A stretch of DNA of 64,000 nt from Myxacorys californica WJT36-NPBG1 (lineage in GTDB: Bacteria; Cyanobacteriota; Cyanobacteriia; Leptolyngbyales; Leptolyngbyaceae): positions 1 through 64,000 of the forward strand of contig JAHHHO010000029.1 of assembly GCA_019359315.1 (NCBI GenBank). Direction: 5' to 3'. The first letter of the stretch is position 1. Every line of letters begins with the position of its first letter. The notes beneath the pieces were generated by a model that was not told the origin of the DNA, searched no databases, and saw only the letters and a list, made by a program, of their open reading frames with translations. The position numbers and the translations under genes were made by a program. Below are positions 1 to 10,200 of the stretch, piece after piece.

Positions 1-66
1 GGTTTTGATGACCATTTGATGCTGACAGCAGCAGGATTATGGAACTTCTACCTGATTGCAGCATAG
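1..66 (+). CDS. C-terminal end of a gene cut by the window edge, transposase-like
   Basis: The frame starting at base 1 is open and ends at TAG (64-66). It encodes 21 residues beginning GFDDHLML and ending LWNFYLIAA. An ending of the type DHL...A-GLWNFYL is familiar from the C-termini of several DDE transposases, so this may be the last piece of an insertion sequence. That is recollection, and the fragment is too short to name a family. Whether it is intact cannot be seen. Confidence 0.4.
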   Translation, partial: GFDDHLMLTAAGLWNFYLIAA

Positions 67-128
67 GAAGAAGAACTTGAAAGGTCATGTTAGCTACCTT
101 TGTTTTTATTTCCCGACAACTCTAATAC

Positions 129-326
129 TTGGCCATTTCTTCCAGATTGGGAAGCCTTGAAAGAGAATCGCTGGTCGGATTGCTGTTAAGTCAGGCACCA
201 GATGAAGCCTCACCAAAACGATTACTAGCCCAAGTGGAAAATGTAGAATTGTTGGCAAATCGATTAGTCATTGAACTGAATTCCAGAGAAAGTAATGCAG
301 ACAGGAAGACAAAATCAAAGAGCTAA
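129..326 (+). CDS. Small hypothetical ORF, TTG start
   Basis: A 65-codon frame opens just after a TAA (123-125). Its only candidate start is TTG at 129; there is no ATG. The product is polar, helix-prone and contains GLLLSQAPDEASPKRLLAQ, with a Lys/Ser-rich tail. I do not recognise a family. It lies between a transposase-like tail and a bidirectional terminator, so it could be a real small gene or a remnant of the neighbouring element. No convincing ribosome binding site is visible. Confidence 0.28.
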   Translation: MAISSRLGSLERESLVGLLLSQAPDEASPKRLLAQVENVELLANRLVIELNSRESNADRKTKSKS

Positions 327-354
327 TGACAAACCTTGGTTAGACCACTTTGAT

Positions 355-389
355 TAGCTCACTGATTAGGGAGTAGCTCACTGATTAGG
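355..389. repeat. Tandem duplication, 16-bp unit
   Basis: TAGCTCACTGATTAGG occurs at 355-370 and again at 374-389, a 19-bp period. It lies just after the small ORF ending at 326 and before the terminator hairpin. Confidence 0.9.
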
Positions 390-405
390 CCACTTTCGTT
401 CAGGG

Positions 406-432
406 AAAAGGCATCCAACTTGGATGCCTTTT
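406..432. terminator. Bidirectional rho-independent terminator
   Basis: A perfect 11-bp stem, AAAAGGCATCC (406-416) and GGATGCCTTTT (422-432), encloses the loop AACTT. The A-run on one side and T-run on the other let it work on both strands. It sits between the + strand small ORF and the convergent GST gene. Confidence 0.85.
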
Positions 433-456
433 CTGTTGGGGTTTATGCATTGAGGT

Positions 457-1128
457 TTATGCAATCAACTCGTACGCACCACCGCGCTCCAACGCTCGCT
501 GGTAAGCCGGGCGAGCATGAACGCGATCGAGAAAATTCATCAGCTTCGGTCGGCTCACATCTAGATCTGCTCGCGCGGTAGCTGCCTCGATCGGGAAACT
601 CATCTGGATATCGGCGGCGGTAAATTCATTGCCAGCGAACCACATGCTTTTCCCAAGCTCCGCCTCCAGGTAGTCCAGATGCAGCGCAATCTGAGGTTCG
701 ATATACGAGCTTTTAGTACGCCTTGAAATTTCTTGAGCGATCGGACGCACAAAAAAGGGCAACGGACGCTTCTCGATTTGATCGAAGATCAGCTTCAATA
801 CCAGAGGAGGCATCGCCGAGCCTTCTGCGTAGTGCAGCCAGTAGGTGTACCGCAGCTGCTCTGGAGTACCGGGCATGGGAGCGAGCCTGCCTTCGCCATA
901 GCGATCGACCAAGTACTCGATAATGGCACCAGACTCAGCCAAGGTCAGATCGCCATCGGTGATGACGGGCGACTTGCCGAGGGGATGCACCTCGCGCAGC
1001 GACGCTGGCGCAAGCAGGGTTTCCGAGTCGCGATCGTAGCGCTTGACTTCATATGTTAGTCCAAGTTCTTCTAGCAACCAGAGTACGCGTTGGGAGCGAG
1101 AGTTATTCAGATGGTGGACGATGATCAT
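457..1128 (-). CDS. Glutathione S-transferase family protein
   Basis: This 223-residue protein has the two-domain GST layout: an N-terminal thioredoxin-like domain, then an all-helical domain. The N-terminus MIIVHHLNNSRSQRVLWLLE carries the serine-containing glutathione site. LTLAESGAIIEYL is the conserved ES glutathione contact. EFTAADIQMSFP is the C-terminal N-capping motif. It would conjugate glutathione to electrophiles or reduce peroxides; substrate is unknown. I chose the ATG at 1128. The frame is open to 1242, but that extension overlaps the divergent peptidase gene and does not resemble a GST start. It is terminated by the hairpin at 406-432. Confidence 0.93.
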   Translation of the reverse strand: MIIVHHLNNSRSQRVLWLLEELGLTYEVKRYDRDSETLLAPASLREVHPLGKSPVITDGDLTLAESGAIIEYLVDRYGEGRLAPMPGTPEQLRYTYWLHYAEGSAMPPLVLKLIFDQIEKRPLPFFVRPIAQEISRRTKSSYIEPQIALHLDYLEAELGKSMWFAGNEFTAADIQMSFPIEAATARADLDVSRPKLMNFLDRVHARPAYQRALERGGAYELIA

Positions 1129-1226
1129 CAGACCCTTACTCTTACAGTTATAAGTATGCCCTTGCACTGTAGCGGTTTTCTCCGAACATCTGCTTAGAGG
1201 GTTACGGTTTCTCGTATGATTAGAAA

Positions 1227-3200
1227 ATGAGATTCTTTTCAAGATTTTTAGCCGTAACGCTGGCTATCGTTCTCTTACCTGCAATCATGGTTATGGCTCA
1301 GTCCGATGCCATTCTCCCTGGAGAAAACCTCGTCGTTGAGGGAATTCCAGCCATTCCGTCGTCTCTGACGGAAACCGTCGAGCGCTACACCCAATTTCGG
1401 TTTGCGAGTCTATTGAGTTGGCATCCAACGCGACGAGAGATGCTGATTTCAACTCGTTTTGGCGATGTGCCACAAGTGCATCGGGTCAAGTTTCCGTTGG
1501 GCAGCCGTCAACAGATTACGTTTTTCCCGGAACCTGTGTATGGAGCCAGCTTTCAGCCGACCCAAGGAGATTATTTTGTCTTTAGCAAAGATGTAGGGGG
1601 TAATGAATTTAATCAAAACTACCGCTATGACGTAGCTTCGGGCAATGTGACGCTGCTCACAGACGGCAAATCTCGCAACAGTGGTGGCGTGTGGTCGAAT
1701 AAGGGCGATCGCATGGTCTATACCTCGACTCGGCGGAATGGAAAAGATGCAGATTTTTACGTGATCAATCCTCAGGTTGCAAAAGCTTCGGCTGCACCGA
1801 CCCCGGAGGATCGCTTGTTAGCTCAAGTTGAAAGTGGCGGGTGGGGAGCCGCCGACTGGTCGCCCGATGATCAGAAAATACTGGTTCAAGAGTATATTTC
1901 TGCGACAGAAAGCAACCTTTGGATTATTGATGCGGCTTCGGGCGAAAAGAAGCTGATTACTTCAAAAACTGGAAACAGCAAGGTCTCTTATGAAGCAGGA
2001 GCCTTTAGCAAAGACGGAAAAGGACTTTATGTGATTACCGATCGCGAGTCTGAATTCCTCCGATTAGCGTATGTTGATCTCGCAACGCAGAAGCATACCT
2101 ATCTAACCAGTCAGATTCCGTGGGATGTTGAGGAATTTGATCTTTCAGATGATGGAAAGTTACTTGCCTTTGTCACGAATGAAGATGGGGCGAGCGTGCT
2201 ACACTTGCTTGACACCGCGACAGGCAAGGAGAAAGCACTCCCCAAGCTGCCGATTGGGCAAGTGAGCGGCATCTTATGGCATCCAAACAATCAGGATTTA
2301 GGCTTCACGTTGGTAGCGGCGCGATCGACCGCCGATGTCTACTCGCTCAACGTGACCGATAACAAGATTGAACGCTGGACAGAGAGCGAAACCGGAGGAC
2401 TTAACACGGCAAACTTCTCAGAACCAGAACTTGTTCGCTGGAAAAGTTTTGATGGCAAAACGATTTCTGGGTTTCTCTATCGTCCGCCTGCCAAATTCAC
2501 AGGTAAGCGTCCTGTAATCATCAATATTCATGGCGGCCCAGAAAGTCAGTTTCGTCCGAGTTTCTTAGGGCGGCTCAACTACTATCTCAATGAGTTAGGG
2601 GTTGCGATCGTATTTCCTAACGTTCGAGGTTCTACGGGCTACGGCAAAACGTTTGTCGATCTCGACAATGGATTTCGGCGAGAAGATTCGGTGAAAGATA
2701 TCGGGGCGCTGCTCGATTGGATTGCGACTCAGCCAACGTTAGACAAAGACCGCATTCTGGTAACAGGCGGAAGTTACGGCGGATATATGTCATTAGCCGT
2801 CGCGACTAAGTATAGCGATCGCATTCGTGCTGCGATCGACATCGTAGGAATCTCGAATTTTGTCAGCTTTTTAGAGCGGACAGAAAGCTACCGTCGTGAC
2901 TTGCGGCGGGTGGAATATGGCGATGAACGCGACCCAAAAATGCGAGAGTTTTTGCAGAAGATCTCGCCGCTCAATAATGCCAGCCAAATCAAGAAGCCGT
3001 TATTTGTGGTACATGGGCAGAATGATCCGCGTGTACCACTAAATGAAGCTCAGCAAATTGTGAAAACCGTTCGGAATAATAAGGTTCCGGTTTGGTATCT
3101 CATGGCGAAAGATGAGGGACATGGATTTAGCAAGAAGAAAAATGTGGATTTTCAGTTCTATGCAACGGTGATGTACCTCCGAGAAACCTTGCTGAAGTAG
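1227..3200 (+). CDS. Secreted prolyl oligopeptidase-family (S9) serine peptidase
   Basis: A 657-residue protein. Residues 1-25 form a signal peptide with a hydrophobic core, so it probably acts in the periplasm. Residues about 50-390 are a beta-propeller of TolB/S9 type with WSPDD and FSKDGKG blades, which gates substrate entry. Residues about 410-657 are an alpha/beta hydrolase with the nucleophile motif GGSYGGYM (Ser516), the acid in HGQNDPR (Asp600) and the base in DEGHGF (His632). The complete triad predicts an active peptidase on short peptides. The gene is divergent from the GST gene. Confidence 0.93.
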   Translation: MRFFSRFLAVTLAIVLLPAIMVMAQSDAILPGENLVVEGIPAIPSSLTETVERYTQFRFASLLSWHPTRREMLISTRFGDVPQVHRVKFPLGSRQQITFFPEPVYGASFQPTQGDYFVFSKDVGGNEFNQNYRYDVASGNVTLLTDGKSRNSGGVWSNKGDRMVYTSTRRNGKDADFYVINPQVAKASAAPTPEDRLLAQVESGGWGAADWSPDDQKILVQEYISATESNLWIIDAASGEKKLITSKTGNSKVSYEAGAFSKDGKGLYVITDRESEFLRLAYVDLATQKHTYLTSQIPWDVEEFDLSDDGKLLAFVTNEDGASVLHLLDTATGKEKALPKLPIGQVSGILWHPNNQDLGFTLVAARSTADVYSLNVTDNKIERWTESETGGLNTANFSEPELVRWKSFDGKTISGFLYRPPAKFTGKRPVIINIHGGPESQFRPSFLGRLNYYLNELGVAIVFPNVRGSTGYGKTFVDLDNGFRREDSVKDIGALLDWIATQPTLDKDRILVTGGSYGGYMSLAVATKYSDRIRAAIDIVGISNFVSFLERTESYRRDLRRVEYGDERDPKMREFLQKISPLNNASQIKKPLFVVHGQNDPRVPLNEAQQIVKTVRNNKVPVWYLMAKDEGHGFSKKKNVDFQFYATVMYLRETLLK

Positions 3201-3267
3201 GGCAGACGAATGGCCTGTTGGAGCAATCCAGTAGAGCCATCCAGCCAACAGAGCCATCCAGACCCGT

Positions 3268-4689
3268 CTATTGTCTTAACTGCCGAATCTGACGGGTCTC
3301 TTCTAAGCTGCCTTCAAAATCTTCTTCACTTAACCGTCGTACATAGTTGACTTTAATTTCTTCTAGCAGATCTGTTGCAAGCGACTGCAGTTCCAGAATA
3401 GATTGCTCGCGCTGCAATTCGGTTGCAAAGGTTTGTCCGAAGTTCTTCACGAGTTTAGCGACTAGTTCTGCGCCGACTTTATCTTCTAATGCCATAACGA
3501 TCGCGCTGTACACACCTTGGGTGACCTCTGTAACTAGCCGCTCATTGATTTGACGCGGCACGTCACCCACGAGCGGAACGGCTTTGAGGGCTTGATAAGC
3601 GGGGGACTGACTCAGAATCATCTCGATATTGTGGCGCATTAGCGCTTCGATATCCGGCCTGATTTTGGGAAGGACGCTGTACACCGTTGTTTGTAACAAG
3701 TGAGTCGCTAAATCTTGTATCTCATCGCGCTGGTTCAGGTCGATGTAAGGACGTTTGGCAGATTCCACCAGCCAACGCGACACTTCTCCCCGCGCGATCG
3801 CGTCTTTCAGGCGATTGATCACTTGGATCACAACGACTTCTGCAATGTCTTCTGAAATATTGGCAACAAAGCCTTGGCTCGCTTGAACGCGAATCCGGGA
3901 GAAGTTAAGAAATCCAGCATGTTCTAGGCGTATTGCGACGGGAATCACGCGCAGAAACCGCCAAAACGGAAGCAGCAGAAAGATATCGTACCATCGCCAC
4001 AGCATGGCATCGAACCAACCCAAGCTTTTGAATCGGCGGCTGAGGTAAAACGTCCGCGCCAGAAACTCTAACCCAAATAGGGCGATAAATGGCGCATCGA
4101 TCAACCAAAACCAATCGGTAAACTCGCCATTCTCGCCAATGGTTCGATAATAGTTAGAGGCGATCAAGGGGCGGATGTTCTGATCAAAAAATTTCAGTTC
4201 CGAATCGACGCCTTTTTCCGCCAAATAACTTTGGCTCCAGAATATCGCGAAGGCTTGGCGGGACGATTCGTTACGCCGTTGCCCGAAGATGCGATCGCGC
4301 ATCCGATTTTTGATTTTCTCTAACGTTCCAGATTTATTTGCAACTGCAAACGGATTGCTTTGAATCAGTTCATCACTGCGATCGCGCAGTTCCTGCAAGC
4401 GAGTCTGCACTGCTGTAGATTGCAGTCCGCCTTGCTGAAGGTCTTGCTCTAGCCGATTCACCGTTTCTAAATAGGCTTCTGTGTCTCGATGGGGTTCAAT
4501 TCCTTTCACACGGTCATAGCGCTGCACCAAAAAAGGAAGATGGCGGAACCAGAAATCTCGCCACGGGATATAAGTACTATCAAGTACGACTAAGCCAAGA
4601 TTGGAAAGAGCCAGGATCGCCATTGCTCTTTCAAACCAAAGATTCTTACGGCGAGAAGGACTGATCGCGATGGGTCGAACACGAGCCAT
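3268..4689 (-). CDS. Hypothetical multi-pass membrane protein with an S4-like segment
   Basis: This 473-residue protein has one hydrophobic segment near the N-terminus (AMAILALSNLGLVVL), a long polar helical region, a second membrane block at about 205-275, and a helical C-terminal half. The block WFWLIDAPFIALFGLEFLART and RFLRVIPVAIRL resembles the S3-S4 part of voltage-gated channels, but I see no pore loop. I therefore call it only a membrane protein. The ATG at 4689 was preferred over a TTG five codons upstream. It is convergent with the S9 peptidase gene; AGAGCCATCCAG is repeated in the short spacer. Confidence 0.75.
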   Translation of the reverse strand: MARVRPIAISPSRRKNLWFERAMAILALSNLGLVVLDSTYIPWRDFWFRHLPFLVQRYDRVKGIEPHRDTEAYLETVNRLEQDLQQGGLQSTAVQTRLQELRDRSDELIQSNPFAVANKSGTLEKIKNRMRDRIFGQRRNESSRQAFAIFWSQSYLAEKGVDSELKFFDQNIRPLIASNYYRTIGENGEFTDWFWLIDAPFIALFGLEFLARTFYLSRRFKSLGWFDAMLWRWYDIFLLLPFWRFLRVIPVAIRLEHAGFLNFSRIRVQASQGFVANISEDIAEVVVIQVINRLKDAIARGEVSRWLVESAKRPYIDLNQRDEIQDLATHLLQTTVYSVLPKIRPDIEALMRHNIEMILSQSPAYQALKAVPLVGDVPRQINERLVTEVTQGVYSAIVMALEDKVGAELVAKLVKNFGQTFATELQREQSILELQSLATDLLEEIKVNYVRRLSEEDFEGSLEETRQIRQLRQ

Positions 4690-4806
4690 AGGAGCGGAGC
4701 ACAAAGAGAGTATAGGCTCTAGAGTACAAGGTACTCAGTATCATTTGTCAGATTATTAATCAGATTATTAAGTAGAGAGACAGAATGAATTGCATTCCTC
4801 ATGCAA

Positions 4807-4839
4807 AAATCTCCGATTTCTCGAAGAAATCGGAGATTT
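4807..4839 (-). terminator. Rho-independent terminator with perfect 15-bp stem
   Basis: Arms at 4807-4821 and 4825-4839 pair perfectly around the 3-base loop CGA. Read on the minus strand, the stem ends in a T-run, as expected downstream of the small exported protein gene at 4882-5112. It separates that gene from the membrane protein gene. Confidence 0.8.
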
Positions 4840-4870
4840 GGATATACCGTTTTTGGGTTCACGGACTTAT
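4831..4870. repeat. Dispersed about 40-bp repeat, copy 1
   Basis: This stretch, starting CGGAGATTTGGATATACCG, matches 60376-60418 over about 40 bases with a few substitutions and small indels, in the same orientation. Its first bases overlap the right arm of the terminator stem. Confidence 0.75.
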
Positions 4871-4881
4871 AAGTTGTCAGA

Positions 4882-5112
4882 TTACTGAACGTTTACTAAA
4901 AAAGCATTCTGTTTAGCATTTTTAGTCGCTTTTTGAGTATCAGATTCACATACTGAACCAGTCACAATGACCAGATTTCCCTTGTTCATGTAGCAGGTGT
5001 AATCGGAAAAGGACACCGCAGTTCTTGTAGAATTACGCTCTGCGCTAATCACTTGTGAGAAACTGCTCAATGCACCTGTTAGAAGAGAAGCTAAAACTAG
5101 CGTTTTCAACAT
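4882..5112 (-). CDS. Small exported hypothetical protein
   Basis: A 76-residue protein. It starts with a clear signal peptide (MLKTLVLASLLTGALSS, likely cut after VISA), followed by a short polar domain with two cysteines (YTCYMNK and GSVCESD) that could form one periplasmic disulfide. I do not recognise a family. I chose the ATG at 5112 because it puts the signal peptide at the N-terminus; a TTG at 5151 would add 13 residues. A strong terminator follows at 4807-4839. Confidence 0.65.
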   Translation of the reverse strand: MLKTLVLASLLTGALSSFSQVISAERNSTRTAVSFSDYTCYMNKGNLVIVTGSVCESDTQKATKNAKQNAFLVNVQ

Positions 5113-5685
5113 AGGGTTAGAGAGGAGGTGTACTTCTTCAGAGTTGACCAATCCTCATGAAGTAATGCCGGGGTAGCACCTCCAATTAATAAATTTTTGA
5201 TGAAGATTATTTAAGAATAGCCGCCTGTTGAATCACACTTTGCGCTCTAAAGAAAGTGCGCTCGCCTAACTGGATGAAGCTCATCTTGACGCGATCGCTC
5301 TAGGGCGGGCAAACCGGAAAATCTCTCATCCATAAGAGCCACTGGAGAAAAGTAGAGCGCCCTGAAGAAAACGGCTCTGAGTAGAGATAAATTTTTGTCT
5401 CTGTCAAAACTCTAAAGCTGTCCTCTGAAAAAAGGCAGTGTTTATACGTATTCTTCACGCTTTTTTCACAAGTAAGCTAATTTTTTCATGAGTAAGGCAA
5501 AAGAAATACGGAATTCATAAGCAGTTTATAAACATCGTAGGAGCATTATTTTCTACGCGATCGCAGACAGTAGGCTAAACCAGATGGACGGGTTCAATTC
5601 AACCCAGAAAATGCCACCTCTATTAGCAGCGCTTCATCAAGAGCCTTTATCCTAAAAGAGAAGGCACACACGATCGCGGATAACA
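5113..5685. other. 573-bp spacer with possible structured RNA
   Basis: No credible gene is present. AGGGCG (5302-5307) can pair with CGCCCT (5358-5363), and AGAGCC (5335-5340) with GGCTCT (5373-5378). These are interleaved, as in a pseudoknot. The trmFO start lies about 300 bp downstream. No riboswitch class was recognised. Confidence 0.4.
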
Positions 5686-7065
5686 ATGACAGATCTCCAA
5701 CCAATACAGGTGCTGGGCGGCGGATTAGCAGGCACAGAAGCCGCTTGGCAAATTGCTCAAGCAGGCGTTCCGGTGATTTTGCACGAAATGCGCCCTCTGA
5801 CCCAAAGCCCGGCTCATCACAGTGAGCACTTAGCGGAATTAGTGTGCAGTAACTCTTTTGGGGCGCAAGCTACTGATCGGTCTTCGGGTCTACTCCACGA
5901 AGAACTGCGGCGGTTGGGGTCGATCGTGATTAGCAAAGCCGACGAGCATCAGGTTCCAGCAGGGGGAGCACTGGCAGTCGATCGGGCAGTGTTTAGCCAA
6001 AATTTGACTGAAACCCTTTCTTGCCATCCGCTGATTGAATTGCGTCGAGGGGAAGTAACAGAGATTCCAACCGAAGGTATTGTGGTTCTCACTACAGGAC
6101 CGCTGACTACGCCTGCCCTAGCAGATGATCTTCAAAGATTTACGGGCATGGAATATATGAGTTTCTTTGATGCGGCAAGTCCAATTATCGTCGGGGAGTC
6201 GATTAATTTTGAGACGGCATTTTTAGCCTCTCGCTACGATCGCGGGGAAGCCGCTTATCTCAATTGTCCGCTCGACAAAGACCAGTACCTGCACTTCTGG
6301 CAGGAATTGTGCAAGGCAGAACAAGCCGAACTGAAGGACTTTGAGCGAGAAACCGCAAAGTTTTTTGAAGCGTGTTTGCCCATTGAGGAAATGGCGCGGC
6401 GGGGTGAAGATACGATGCGCTACGGCCCAATGAAGCCCGTTGGGCTGTTTGACGCTCGTAAAGGCGATTTTCGCGCTCCAGAAAACAAGATTCATCGTCC
6501 CTATGCTGTGGTGCAATTGCGGCAAGAAGATAAAGCGGGTCAACTTTGGAACATGGTTGGCTTCCAAACAAATTTGCGCTGGGGCGAACAAAAGCGGGTG
6601 TTCAAACTCATTCCTGGATTGGAGAACGCTGAGTTTGTCAGAATGGGTGTCATGCACCGCAACACATTTATCAATTCGCCAGAATTGCTATCGCCGACAC
6701 TACAGTTTAAGCAGCGGCCAACGCTATTTGCTGCCGGACAGATTAGTGGAACAGAAGGATATACCGCCGCTTCTGCCGGGGGTTGGTTAGCTGGGACGAA
6801 TGCGGCACGGTTGGCACTAGGGTTACCAACTGTGGAGCTTCCCGCAACGACCATGATGGGCGCATTGTTTGATTTCATCAGTTCTGCGGCTCCAAAAACC
6901 TTTCAACCCATGCCCCCGAACTTTGGAATTTTGCCCGCGTTACCGCAGAAGATTCGTAACAAGCAAGAACGGTATGGTCAGTATCGCGATCGCGCTTTTG
7001 CCGATCTCTCATCTTGGGCAGCGATGCATCGCATTTCCTACCATCAGATGGCATTGGTCGGGTAG
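5686..7065 (+). CDS. trmFO: Methylenetetrahydrofolate--tRNA-(uracil-5-)-methyltransferase TrmFO
   Basis: This 459-residue flavoprotein makes 5-methyluridine at position 54 of tRNA, using methylenetetrahydrofolate as carbon donor and FAD/NAD(P)H. The N-terminus has the dinucleotide-binding motif [47 protein letters not shown] and the C-terminal [21 protein letters not shown] are TrmFO hallmarks, and the length is normal for the family. It is monocistronic and convergent with the large histidine kinase gene. Confidence 0.96.
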   Translation: MTDLQPIQVLGGGLAGTEAAWQIAQAGVPVILHEMRPLTQSPAHHSEHLAELVCSNSFGAQATDRSSGLLHEELRRLGSIVISKADEHQVPAGGALAVDRAVFSQNLTETLSCHPLIELRRGEVTEIPTEGIVVLTTGPLTTPALADDLQRFTGMEYMSFFDAASPIIVGESINFETAFLASRYDRGEAAYLNCPLDKDQYLHFWQELCKAEQAELKDFERETAKFFEACLPIEEMARRGEDTMRYGPMKPVGLFDARKGDFRAPENKIHRPYAVVQLRQEDKAGQLWNMVGFQTNLRWGEQKRVFKLIPGLENAEFVRMGVMHRNTFINSPELLSPTLQFKQRPTLFAAGQISGTEGYTAASAGGWLAGTNAARLALGLPTVELPATTMMGALFDFISSAAPKTFQPMPPNFGILPALPQKIRNKQERYGQYRDRAFADLSSWAAMHRISYHQMALVG

Positions 7066-7235
7066 CAAGGTGCTATTAAACGCCTTGTCGTGCCGATGCT
7101 AACATAGGGCGATCGCATAACTGCTCCAATGCGTAGGGCTTTCCCACGTTCTTTTGTTGCCGACAAAAACTTTGCCGACAGTAGCTGTTGCCCGCCTTCA
7201 ATCGAAATCAAATCCAATTTTTGGATGTTCGCACG

Positions 7236-10200
7236 TTAAGCCGTTTCGGTTCCAGTTCTCAGCATTTGAGATTGTCGAATTGGAATTTCAATCGCAAACT
7301 CTGTACCGTGATTGGGCTGAGAAGCACACTTCAAATCGCCATTATGACGTTCAGTAATAATCTGATAACTGATAGACAGCCCTAAACCGGTTCCTTTGCC
7401 CACTGGTTTAGTTGTGAAAAAGGGATCAAAAATGCGCGATCGCACTCGGTCAAGTAGGCCTATTCCATTGTCTTTAATCCGAATGCTAATTCGGTTAGTA
7501 TTTACAACCATGGTACGAATCTGAATCGTAGGAGTGATATTATTTCTTGCTGCGATCGATTCTTCTAAAGCATCGATTCCGTTGCTCAAAATATTCATAA
7601 TCACTTGGTTTAGCTGAGCTGGATAGCATTCCACAGATGGCAATTCGCCATACTGCTTAATAATTTGAATGGCAGGGCGAGCCGGCGTTGAATTTAAGCG
7701 ATGCTGCAAGATCAGCAAGGTGCTATCGATTCCATCGTGAATATTGACAAATTTGCATTGAGCCTCATCCAAACGCGAGAAACTGCGTAGCGAAAGGACA
7801 ATCTGGCAGATTCGTTCAGCTCCACTTTGCATTGAGCGGAGCAGCTTCAGTGAATCTTGTCGAACGAAATCTAGATCAAAATCATCAATGAGATCCTGAA
7901 TCTCAACGCTAGGATTAGGAACATGCTTTTGATACAGATCAATCAACTCCAGAACAGTTTGGAAATATTCATCAAGGTGACCAAGATTGCCAGAGATGAA
8001 GTTAACAGGATTGTTAATCTCATGGGCAATGCCTGCTACTAGTTGCCCTAAACTTGCCATCTTTTCTCCTTGAATCAGGCGAAGTTGCGAGTCTTGTAAT
8101 TCTGCTAACGCTTGAGTTAATGCAGTTGTTTGTTGTCTTGTTTGCTCCAGTAATTCTGCTTGCTGAAGTGCAATTCCAAGCTGAACACCAATTTGTGTTA
8201 ATAAATTCTTCTCATCGGTTGCCCAGTGGCGCGGCTCTGACATTTGATAGGCGACCAGCAATCCCCAAAGCGTTTCGCCCTGCAAAATCGGCACAAAAAT
8301 CTCGTGACGTGAGTATTGTCCCACTTGAGTGTTGGGCAGAAAAATGTCAGCTACCGAGATTTGAGGAGTAGTGGTCGGCGTCCAGCCATCGGCGATCGAA
8401 TCTGCGACAAATTCGCCGCTCCAGTCCTTATAAAATCGGTAGATGGCGACGCGATCGACCTCCAAAAACTGACGGACTTCTTGAGTTGTTGTTCGAAAGA
8501 TAAAGTCGAGGTCGAGCGACTGGCGAATTTTGTCAATTGTTTTGAATAGCGATCGTTGTCGTTCGACTGCTTTTTCAATCTGTTTGACATATTCGGCTTG
8601 CTGAAGCGCAACGCCAAGCTGCGAGCTAATTTGAGTCAGCAACTGAACCTCATCGCTCTGCCAACGTCGAGGCTCAGAGTTTTGAAAAGCGGCAAGCAAG
8701 CCCCACAAGTGCTGATCATGATAGATTCCCGCGATCGCATAGGCACGCGCTTGATAGGTCTTCAACACTTGGCGATAGCAATCGGAGAAGCCTGCTTGGT
8801 CAACATCGTGGCACACGCGAACCCGCTCACCTTTTGCAAATCGTCCTCCTTGAGTGTCTTGCAGATGGGAATCAACGATCGGCAGCGTGGCTAACTGCTG
8901 CAAGCTACAGTCGCTCACGTTGTCGCGCAAATGAGAAGATGAAGTTAGGGGATGCACTAGCGAATCCCATTCAGGAGCCATCGATTCTGCCACAAACCGT
9001 CCGCTCCAATCTGGGTTGAATCGGTAGATCACAACGCGATCTGCATTCAATAACTGCTGCACTTCGTAAACTGCCGTCTGAAAGATCGTCTCTAGATCGA
9101 GCGACTGCCGAATTCGATCAATGGATGCTGCGATCGCACGCTGCCGTTCGACCGCTTTTTCTTGAGCTGCCACTTGCGCTAACAGCGCCGATTGCATCTG
9201 AACTTGTTTGAAATACTCGGCGTGCTGAAGCGCAACGCCCGTTTGTGTGCCGATCTGCGCCAACCAATCAACTTCCAATTGCTGCCAATCGCGAGGAGAC
9301 GTATTTTGATAGGCCGCAACCAAGCCCCAGAGACGCTCCCCCACCAGAATCGGCGCAATTGCAAAGGCTTTTGCCTGAAATTGTTCCAACAGTTGTATGT
9401 GACAGTCTTTCAGTCCCGCTTGATAGATGTCTGCGATCGCACAGGTTTCGTTGTGACTATATCGACCCCCTCCAGTCTCCTGTAAAAATGTATCTGCTAC
9501 CATTGGCGAACTGTTGACCAGTGGCTTCCACCCGTCTAAGAGCGACTCTGCTACAAACAAACCACTCCAATCTGGCAAGAATTGATAGATCGCCACCCGC
9601 TCGACTTGCAACAGCTTCCGGGCTTCCTCAGTCGCAGTTTGAAAAATGGTGTCTGGATCGAGCGATCGCCGAATCACATCAATTGTTTTTGCCAGTGCTC
9701 GTTCGCATTCTGTGGCACTCGCAAGCTGGATAGCTTGGGCTTGCACTTGCGTTAAATACTCGGCCTGAGTAATGGCGGTTCCCAACTGTTGCGCGATCTG
9801 TCCGACAAACTCGACTTCTGAATCTTCCCAGTTTCGTGCTTGCTGACAGTCATGAATACATAACAATCCCCACAGCGTTTCCCCTTTCAGTAAGGGAGCT
9901 ACCACATTCGCCCGGACTTGAAACTGCTCTAGCATCTTGAGATAGCAGTCTTGGTATTGCCCTGCGTGAATGTCTGCGATCGCGTGAATGTGCCCTTGCT
10001 GATAAAGCGGTGCTAACTGTTCACCAAAGCAATGATCCTGTATCTTATGGTGCATTGCTGATCCCCACGGCGCAGCAACATCTTCAGATACAAATTCGCC
10101 CTCCCAATTTTGTTCTGGGTAGAGCCGAAACACAACAATGCGATCGACCTTCAGCCATTGTCGAACTTCCGTCACCGCTGTTTTGAGAATCGTGTCGAGA

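Noticed and set aside
3268-4689. Possible voltage-gated ion channel
   Set aside because: An S4-like arginine segment is present, but there is no pore loop or selectivity filter, so I kept it as a hypothetical membrane protein.
5335-5345. GCCACTG word, reminiscent of a cobalamin riboswitch
   Set aside because: The other conserved B12 elements are absent and the downstream gene (trmFO, 340 bp away) is not cobalamin-related.
6223-6878. Long minus-strand frames inside trmFO
   Set aside because: They are out-of-frame shadows of a well-recognised gene.
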